A DNA stretch of 64,000 bases from Moniliella sp. 'wahieum' (Eukaryota > Basidiomycota > Moniliellomycetes > Moniliellales > Moniliellaceae), in NCBI GenBank assembly GCA_003971905.1, contig RSEE01000050.1:1-64000 (forward strand). The letters run 5' to 3'. Of the stretch, positions 56,588 through 64,000 are shown piece by piece; the stretch's first letter is position 1; each line of letters begins with the position of its first letter. The translations under genes and the position numbers were made by a program. The notes beneath the pieces were generated by a model. That model was not told the DNA's origin, did not search any database, and worked only from the letters and a program-made list of their open reading frames with translations.

Positions 56588-58056
56588 CTACGCCGCCGGC
56601 GCCACACGCACCATCACGCGCGCCAACGCCGTGGCGCGCTTGCCAATCGGCACGCGCAGGATGTCCTGGTCCTTCGTTCGTGGCGGCACGCGCACGCGGA
56701 TCGTAATCCCGTCCTGGCCCTCCTGGCCATCCGCCACGCCCGTGCCGTCGCACGCCTCGCACTCGATCGGCGGCGTCGTCTTGGCAAAGTACCCCGTCCC
56801 GCCGCACGACGCGCAGTTGCACCGCTGCTTCTGCCCGCTCAGCCCGCGCATCGTCACGAATCCCTTGCCGCGGCACTGCCGGCACTTGGACGTCCGCACA
56901 CGCGGCAGGAACCGGCCTGTGCCCTCGCACACCCCACACTCGTCCCCCGCCGAGCCCGAGGGCGACAACGGCACCCGGTTCAGCACCACGCCCGACTTGG
57001 CCGCTTTTTGCGACACGGTGACACTCGCGTCGTACTTGACCTTGCTCCCCGCGCCGCCCGTCGCGCCATCTCGCTTGCCCCGCTTCGCGTGCTCCTTGGC
57101 GCGCCGCGCGCGCTGCTCCTCGCCGCCTTGGCCGCTACCCGCCTCGGCACCGCGCAGCGGCGAAGGCGTATACCGTGGGCGGCCCGTCTCGTCAAACTTG
57201 ACCCCAAACGCATATTCGTACGCCTTGGCTTTCTTGGACTTTTGTTGCCGGCTGCGGCGCTTGTCGTTGCGCATGTCGGGCGAAAAGGCGCCCGACTCGT
57301 TGCGTGGGTCGCGGCCGGCCTTGGTGGCGAGGCGGGAGAGGAACTCATCAAAGTCTTCTCCGCGCGTCGCATTCGTTTCCAAATCGCCCAAGTTGTCCCA
57401 GCCATAAAAGGAGGTAAACCCAGTCCGGCCGCGGGTATCTTGCGATCCGCCGAGGTCGTCCCAAGGATCCCACCCAGGCGGCAAATCATCCTCGTCGAAC
57501 AGGTCCTCCCATTCCTCGTACCCGCCAGTAAAGAGCCGTTCGCGTTGGGCCCTCCGCCCTGGGCCGCACGTTTAAAGTCTTCGTAGGTGTACGTCGTGCG
57601 GTAATCGGCGCCCCCGTAGGTGGCAAAGGGGTCGTAGTACCCTGCTGCTCGAGACGGACCCGATCGGCTCCCATAGGTTGGGCGGGAAGAAGAAGAGGAG
57701 GCAAAAGCGCTATGTTGCTGGTCATACGCTCGGCGCTTGGTATCGTCCGACAGGGTCGCATAGGCGGTTTGGATCGCGAGGAATTTGTCCGAGGCCCCCT
57801 TTGACTTGTTGACATCGGGATGGTACGTCTTGGCTAGCTTGTAGTAGGCGCCCTTGATGGCACTGGCATCGGCCAACCTGTCGACGCCCAGCGTCGCGTA
57901 ATGGTTCGCCATGGCCCGCGGGGGCGAGGTGGAGAAGGCACGGGCGCAGGGGCGCGAGATGCGGGGCGCATCGGTGGCCAGCGCGGGGCGGACGGGGGGC
58001 GTTGCGTGGGAAAGCGCCGGCCGCACGGCGCGGACGCACGCCAGACTGCCCCACAT
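56588..58056 (-). CDS. Mitochondrial DnaJ (Hsp40) with C-terminally short architecture
   Basis: This Hsp70 co-chaperone is probably located in the mitochondrial matrix. The ATG at 58056 starts an acid-poor presequence, MWGSLACVRAVRPALSHATP..., with a likely cleavage zone at ARAFSTSPPR. The J domain follows: HYATLGVDRLADASAIKGAY, the HPD motif in TYHPDVNKS, and DDTKRRAYDQQ. A long Gly/Ser/Asp linker holds a frame change near 57.53 kb. The cysteine-rich region has all four DnaJ zinc motifs: CGVCEGTG, CRQCRGKG, CASCGGTG and CEACDGTG. Only about 50 residues remain after the last motif (ITIRVRVPPRTKDQDILRVPIG...) before TAG at 56590-56588. A canonical type-I DnaJ continues for a full second substrate-binding domain. 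The frame is open over the whole zinc region, so the short end may be real. Confidence 0.85.
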
Positions 58057-58263
58057 GTGGTGGAGGGCATGGGCGGGGTGGTTGTTCGGCCGGGGCCAGT
58101 CGGCGGCCAGAAGAAGTGGCGGACCGAGCCAAAAAATCAGGGCGGAATGGGCGGGGGTGGTTCCGCAGTGGCGTCTGCTGCGGTGCAATAAGAGTCCCAG
58201 GGCTACTCCTTCTCACCTCACCCACCCCACCCTCGCCCCGAGGAGAGAGGCCGACTGGACGCC

Positions 58264-59654
58264 ATGCCGCTCTCCGCCTCCGCGCCCTCGCCGCGACCAC
58301 GCCCCAGCGCACCCCGGCGCTCCCCTCGCGTCCGCCCTCGCGCCCGCCGCCCCGACGCGCCCCACCGCCGCCACGCACCCCCCCGCCACGAGGTGTATGC
58401 GGCACACGCGCTGCCCGGCGGCCACCTCGCCCTGCCACGCCACCTGGCCCCACACCTCGGCCCCAAGTGGCACGACCGCGTACGGAACAGCTCGCCCGCT
58501 CCGTACACCTACGACCATCCCAACCTAGCCGATGCCCTTGCTGCGTCCCAGCGCTCGCAGCACGCGCTGCCCCCTCCCCCCAGCCCAGCCCTTGGCACAC
58601 ACGCCGCCCCACGCGACGCCCTCGAGCGCGCCTTGCAGCGTCTTGCGCGCCACCCCCACGAGAGACCGGCAGTGCGGCTACGCGTGCGTTCCAAGAGGAG
58701 CTGCTTGCGTCGGTCCACTCCAATCGACCGCCTTTTTCCGCCCCGGCTTCTGCCCTCGAGCCCCAGCCTCAGTCCCAGCCGCAGGCTCAGCCCCAGGCTC
58801 CGCCCGTTCCCACCCCGGTGGACTTTGCTCCCTACTATTCCCTGCGGCCCCTCATCTCCACCCGGGCGCCTGTCCCGCAAAAGCTCACGCGGGGCTTCCT
58901 CGCGCTCGTGTTTGATGCGCAGCCGGAGCTAGAACGGGTCTTTAGCGACGCGGCGCGCGTGACGGACGAGCGAGCGGAGTGGCAGGCGTCCTGGGTGCCT
59001 ACCTCGTACTGGCTGCAGCAGCAGCAGTACCACATTTCGCTCCGCTCCTCAAGCCCTTCCCGCTGTACAAGCCCGAGGCGGCGGAGCTTCCGGCTGTGGT
59101 GGCTCAGCTGGCGGCAAGCTGGTCGGCGCCTGAGATTCAGCTGGCCGGGTTTGGTACGTTTTTGAGCGCGTGGCAAACGAATGCGTACCTGGCTGCCCAA
59201 GTTGCCGAGCAGGCGCAACAGGAACTGATGGTGCTGTCCAGCCAAGTCCAGGCCAGCTTGGCGTCATGCTGACGTTCCCTACCGAGCTGTACCAACTCAA
59301 CAACCGTTTCCACATTAGCTTTCTTTCTGCGCGGGTCGAGCCCGAGGCGCAGTCACCGCGCGCACTTGCCCACCCTGGCACGCCCTTTGACCGAGCCCAC
59401 ACCGGCACGCCCAAGCCCAATGCCCAACTGCTCTGCGCACGCCCCGGTCAAGCGGCTGCGCCAGAGGGCGAGAGACAAGGTACCGCGCCCGCCCCCGCCC
59501 GGCGGTCCGACAGGACCAAGTCGCTTCCGTGGCGCAGGCGGCCGAGGCAGCGCAGGGACATGCACTGCGTTCGCTCGACCCAATCCACCCTTCTGCCCTC
59601 GCTCTCTTTATCGGCCCCAAGGTGATCTCGTTCCCGCTGCGCAAGCCAAACTGA
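58264..59654 (+). CDS. Unrecognised protein, divergent from the DnaJ gene
   Basis: I do not recognise the family. The ATG at 58264 opens an Arg/Pro-rich N-terminus with APYTYDHPNLADALAASQ. A Gln/Pro repeat region follows (about 58750-58820), then a globular-looking part over several frames. That part reads FAPYYSLRPLISTRAPVPQ, LTRGFLALVFDAQPELERVF and ASWVPTSYWLQQQQYHISL. It continues with LYKPEAAELPAVVAQLAASW, FGTFLSAWQTNAYLAAQVAEQ and FPTELYQLNNRFHISFLSAR, and ends FIGPKVISFPLRKPN before TGA at 59652-59654. Frame changes near 58.66, 59.05 and 59.27 kb are like those in known genes. The start lies about 210 bp from the DnaJ start on the other strand, so the two share a promoter region. The N-terminus could be a mitochondrial presequence, but this is weak. 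Confidence 0.5.
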
Positions 59655-61941
59655 CCCGGGCAACGCGAACCCCCTTCACCCCATCATGGCGAGTCACTCG
59701 TTTGGTGGATTGGGAAAAACATACATGGTTCCTGTGGCGGTGCGGTGCACGCATCCCGCCTGGAGTGCCCTTGGCATCTTGAGACACGGGACTTTGCGAC
59801 CTGAGGCGTGAGGAGATGTGACAAGTGAGAGGTGAGGTGTGACTTGTGACGCCTGTCCGGTCTGGCCTCGAGCTTCAAGAAGCGTCCTAACTCAGATTGC
59901 TACGCTTAAGGCCTGGCCTATCCCACGTGTGCTCTAGTCTGCTGTTGCCAACGGGAGCCAAAGCGGGCGTAAGAAAACTGCCCAGGCGGTGAGGAATTGG
60001 ATTGCAGAGTTCGCCCCGCCCCTCGAGCCATGCATGGGATTGTTTGGTCGGGGAGGCCTAGAGGCACTGCCGATGCTATGAGAGCCAAGGCGGCTGGTAA
60101 GGGGGGACGAGGATACGAGTAGAACGAAGAGGGTGGTGGTGGTGACCCGGTGACTGTGAACTGAGCGCCTCAGCCAGGACAAGCCAAGCGAGCCCTGAAC
60201 GGAGAGGGCAAACGGGGACTGCGCGCGCTGGGCCGGGGCTAACGTGGCGCCGAGTGGCGCTGTGCGACCGGCCCAGGACGCCAACTCCAAAGTCTAAAGG
60301 CCCAAGCCTTAGCTCGTAAAGCTTAAGCCAGCTAACCAGAACATCACACATCGCCTCCACGTCCCACGCGCCACGACCGGATCGATCATGCAGATCATGC
60401 ACTTCTTGCGTATGGACGACGATCGAGAAGCCCTGCCCACCGGACCCCAACACCAAGATGGGACGATTGTGAGTTGAAGCTAGCCTCAGGCCTGAACCTC
60501 AGGCCTCAACCTTGCAGCTCTCTCCGATTCAGATTCCCAGCCTCCAGATCTCAGCCCCCCAAACGCTTCCAGCGCGAAGCTTGCACTCGCGACCAACAGG
60601 TTTGTGAGGTGGCGCGTGTCCCGCGGGGCAGTGTTGTTTTCCAATACAACAGGACAGGGCATAGATCTCTTGCACTGAGGGGCGGATATTGTGGAACAAT
60701 GGGGCCGAGCTGGTACGCTGGCGCCCTGCGAGCGTGCGAGGCAGTTGGGTCCAAGAGAAAATGCTGTGAGTACGGAGCATGCAACGAGGAGGCCCGTGCG
60801 GCGGGCTGTGCTCTCGGTGGTGCCCGAGGAGAGAGTAAGCCTCCTGTCGGCACAACAGCATTATTGTGTGGACCTACATACCGCCCACCGATAATCGATA
60901 ATCGATAAATCGGGAATCGACAACGCGATAACGGTAACTGGTAACCGGTAACCCCACTGGGGGGAACTGCGCCGAGGGCAGACGGCTGCGCACCGAGAGG
61001 AAAAGCAGACGATTAACCTGTGCTGTGACATCGCCAGGAAGAAGCCCTGCTGTAGCAGTCGTCCACCACGTATACGTTGGTGCGCCCCCTCGAAAGCTTA
61101 ACCGTTGGTGCCTGCCTGCTCCAGCCGACGGCGGAGATCGAGGGCGCGCTATTGCCTGCTACGCCGAGCAGTCATCGGAAGTGCTACAGAAGGGCACAAG
61201 GGCTCATCCAAACGTGCCCAAGAGCAGTGCTGTGTGAGATGGTCCAAGCGTCATCTTCGTCAAGTACGTTACATGTTACACGTTGCTCATCCATACATCA
61301 CTACAGTCACCATAGTCACTGCAGTATAACGTTCAGCTGAACATTGTGGCCTCCTTTTGTGTTAGCGCTCAGTTCCAGAAGACGCCGACAGACTGGCCTG
61401 GACGCATGGAGCGAGTGGCGGGCATTGGGCACTGGGGCGAAATAGCTTCGACGCAGAAGGGCACTGCCCCGGCTGCCGAAGTGGAGCTGGTGGCGATTGA
61501 CTGAATATTGAATGGCTGAGCGCGCCGAGTACTCCGACTGAGCACAGGATATCATACACTTGACTCTAGAGTCCCCCTGCAGACCCCATGGAGGGGGGCA
61601 CTCCGGTACAGGCCAGAACGAACGTGTTTGTCCAGGAAGCCTGCGAGGAGCTAGGTTCTGACCGGACAAGCGTGGTGGCGGGGTCCAGTAGGCTGCAGGG
61701 TGTGGCTCTCCTTCTCGCCCCTGTTGTTCGCCGGCGAGGGCATCGCGTCGATGTGGCGCACGGCCACTCTAGATCGCTGCCCCTCCTCGGGAGCGCCACA
61801 GCGATCCGGTTGTGGTCTGTGCGTCCAGCTTGAAGCTTGAAGCTTCAAGCCTCCGTTCGTACTTAAAAGGGCGTGGGGGAAACGAGAGGTGGCGCCAGTG
61901 TCGACACCCCCCGTACCACCTCCTCTCCACTCTTGATCATC
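59655..61941. other. 2.3-kb intergenic region with palindromic short repeats
   Basis: No ORF shows a known domain. Small palindromic arrays recur: aggcct words (about 60485-60510), ataatcg units (60890-60912), ggtaacc units (60933-60953) and gcttgaagcttgaagcttcaag (61828-61850). A TATA-like cttaaaag lies at about 61861-61868, some 75 bp upstream of the sedolisin start. Confidence 0.55.
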
Positions 61942-63856
61942 ATGATGTTCCGCTCGTCCATCATCCTGGCGCTTGCCCTGGCTGCCGGGTCGTCCGCGCT
62001 GATCGTCTCGCCTGCGGCAGTGCCCGAGTACGCGTATGAGCGTCTCAAGCCCGCGTCAGCCAAGGAAAAGTTGACCTACACTGTCACCCTCACCCCGGGC
62101 AACCAGCGTGCTCTGGAATGCGCATGCACCAGATCGCCGTGACGGGCGACGAGTGGCTGACGGATGCCGAGTTGGCACGGTACGTGCGTCCGCGTCCCGA
62201 GACGGCAGAGAAGGTCAAGGCGCACCTACTGCACCACGGGGTCAAGGAGCAAGATATGTGGCCAACGAGCTCGGGGACCGGTGGACCGTGACGAGCACGG
62301 TGGCCCAAGCCAACAAGGCATGGAACACCAAGCTTACCTATTTCAACCACATTCGTACCAGCACACATGCCTTGCGTACCGACCAGTACGAGATCCCGGC
62401 CGAGCTGGAAACCAGTGTGATCAATGTTTCCCCCTTCACCGCGTTCCACAATGCCTATGTCCCGCCCAACCGGGTCCGCAAGTTGCCTCCCAAGAAACGC
62501 GTCCGAACCGCACTTTGTCATTCAACAACAAGATGGCCTCAATGCCCCTGTGCAATCGGGTCAAGGGGGATCGTGCGACGACTCGTCCATTGACATTGCC
62601 TGCATCCGCTCCTACTATGGCTCTCAAAGCTACACCCCGAAGCCCAAGGACGTGCTGGACACGATGGTAATGGGCTACGTAGGGCAGTACGTCTCCAAGT
62701 CGGACCTGTCCCAGTTCCTGGGGCAGTACCGTTCGGACAGAGCTCGTACCAAATCGCAATTACCACGCCGGGGGGGGCACCAACGACGAAAGCAATCCCG
62801 GTACCGAGGCGATGCTGGACGTGGAGATGGTGGCCGGCATCTCGGCTCCGCTCAACACTACCTTTCTCTCTTTTGGCCCAGCAACCCGTCGGGCAGCAGC
62901 TTTTTGCTGACAGTCTGGCCTATGTGTTGCAAACCTATCCTGCCGAGCATGCACCCGGGGTGATCACCATCTCCTATGGCGAGGAGGAGTCGTCCTTCTC
63001 CCTGGCTGACGCTCAGGCGTTGTGCGGCGAGATCCAAAAGCAGACCGCTCGCGGCACCACGGTCGTCACTGCGTCAGGAGACAATGGGCTGGACGGAAAC
63101 CAGGCTGAGGAGGGCCTAAAATGCACCAAGGGCTTCAACCCTACCTTTGTATGTACCTCTACCTCTTCTGCATCTCCTCTCTACCCCTCCCCCCAACCAG
63201 TGGTACGCAACACGCGTAACAGTACTGACCCATGGTTTCTAGCCGGGAGGGTGCCCGTACGTGGAGTGTTGGTGCTACTCAAAATACCAATCCGGAAGAG
63301 GCGGTTGATGGTTCGGCCCAGGGCGGGTTCAGTTCGGGCGCTGGCTTTTCCAACTACTTTCCCGGCCGCAGTACCAGTCTGCGGCAGTAGATGCCTACCT
63401 CGCTTCGATTGGCAATGCGAATGCCGGCTGTACAACAAGACGGGCCGCGCGTTCCCGGGTACGTTTGATGATCTTCCCCACTACCTCTGCGATGGAAGGA
63501 GAGACCGCTGACCAACGACGGCCGGGATAGATACGACGGCGTTTGGATTGAATGTGGACATTGTGTACCAAGGTCAAGACCAGGCGATCGGCGGTACCTC
63601 GGCGGCGGCGCCCATGACGGCAGCGCACATTGCGTTGCAACAACCACCGTCAGCAGCAAGGTCAGCCGCGGATCGGGTGGGCCAACCCGACGCTGTACAA
63701 TCGCACCTCGGCGTTTAAGGACATTACCATTGGCAAGACCGGTGGCTGCCCCGGTGCCCAAGCCAACAATGTGTTCCAGGCGGCCAAGGATGGGATCCGG
63801 CCAGCGGCCTTGGCTCACCTCTGTTTACGCAATGGCTCCAGGTCCTGGCCGAGTAA
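61942..63856 (+). CDS. Secreted sedolisin (S53 serine-carboxyl peptidase, tripeptidyl-peptidase type)
   Basis: This acid exopeptidase is probably secreted and removes N-terminal tripeptides from proteins. The ATG at 61942 begins a signal peptide (MMFRSSIILALALAAGSSAL). A propeptide follows, with EYAYERLKP, TYTVTLTPGN, VTGDEWLTDAEL and TVAQANKAWNTKLTYF. The catalytic Glu and Asp lie in GTEAMLDVEMVAGISAPLN (about 62.81 kb). Then come VITISYGEEESSFS, VVTASGDNGLDG, CPYV and FSNYFP. An intron-split FPD supplies the oxyanion Asp. The catalytic Ser is in IGGTSAAAPMTAAH (about 63.6 kb). The C-terminus reads GWANPTLYNRTSAFKDITIG and GWDPASGLGSPLFTQWLQVL before TAA at 63854-63856. All S53 catalytic positions are present. 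Frame changes occur about every 150-400 bp. Confidence 0.9.
63149..63242 (+). other. Sedolisin intron
   Basis: The donor gtatgtacc follows ...AACCCTACCTTT and the acceptor is atggtttctag (94 nt). It joins FNPTF to PGGCPYV. Confidence 0.8.
63459..63530 (+). other. Sedolisin intron splitting the oxyanion Asp codon
   Basis: The donor gtacgtttg follows ...GCGTTCCCGG and the acceptor is gccgggatag (72 nt). The joined G|AT makes the Asp of FPD, followed by TTAFGLNVDIVYQG. Confidence 0.88.
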
Positions 63857-64000
63857 GGAAGCTTCAACCCGCCGGACCCTTTGGGTTCAAGGGCCTTGCT
63901 TCCTCTCCAACCTCTGTTTCCTTGTTGGCCGAAATACTGTACCTTAATACCGGCCGACTGTCGGTATGAACCGCAACGCGACGTCATCCCCCTCGCTTTC
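63857..64000. other. Trailing 3' flank of the sedolisin gene
   Basis: A short non-coding end of window. Nothing is recognised. Confidence 0.6.

Noticed and set aside
1-64000. CRISPR arrays, operons, rRNA or tRNA genes
   Set aside because: This is a eukaryotic window. The tandem repeats have no spacer structure, and no B-box (GGTTCRANNCC) with a matching cloverleaf could be found by eye.

Overview
The window is nuclear DNA of a filamentous or dimorphic fungus. Genes carry short GT-AG introns (about 70-230 nt), ergosterol enzymes are present (ERG5), and ORFs are GC-rich and flanked by many micro- and minisatellites. The strongest taxonomic clue is at 36.7-46.4 kb: a cytoplasmic dynein heavy chain gene that stops inside AAA4. 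A dynein heavy chain split into two genes (dyn1/dyn2) is known from the smut Ustilago maydis, so I infer Ustilaginomycotina. This rests on gene structure and family knowledge, not on a search.

Layout. 0-3.3 kb: no recognisable gene. 3.7-5.9 kb (+): uroporphyrinogen-III synthase (HEM4). 6.3-9.3 kb (+): a degenerate Ran1/Ksp1-like kinase. 10.0-11.7 kb (-): sterol C-22 desaturase ERG5/CYP61. 14.8-16.3 kb (-): unrecognised membrane protein. 16.3-20.6 kb: repeat-rich and mostly gene-free. 20.6-21.7 kb (+): PuuE/Cda1-type polysaccharide deacetylase. 22.3-25.3 kb (-): TGL4/5-like triacylglycerol lipase. 27.6-36.6 kb: an AT-richer island with two tandem, divergent Rom1/2-like RhoGEF paralogs, one lacking its DH domain. 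36.7-46.4 kb (-): dyn1. 47.8-49.4 kb (+): DGAT2. 50.2-51.7 kb (-): metal-dependent amidohydrolase. 52.4-54.7 kb (-): vacuolar-type amino-acid transporter. 55.0-56.3 kb (-): LETM1-domain protein. 56.6-58.1 kb (-): mitochondrial DnaJ. 58.3-59.7 kb (+): unrecognised gene. 61.9-63.9 kb (+): secreted sedolisin (tripeptidyl-peptidase type).

Functional themes. Lipid metabolism recurs: TAG synthesis (DGAT2), TAG breakdown (TGL4/5) and ergosterol (ERG5). Two neighbouring genes look mitochondrial (LETM1, DnaJ). There is no operon-like organisation.

Quality warning. Almost every conserved gene changes reading frame several times without room for an intron. Where family alignment shows the site, the break is usually one missing base in a short homopolymer. 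I read these as assembly deletions, so most CDS entries are spans over several frames and should not be called pseudogenes on that basis.
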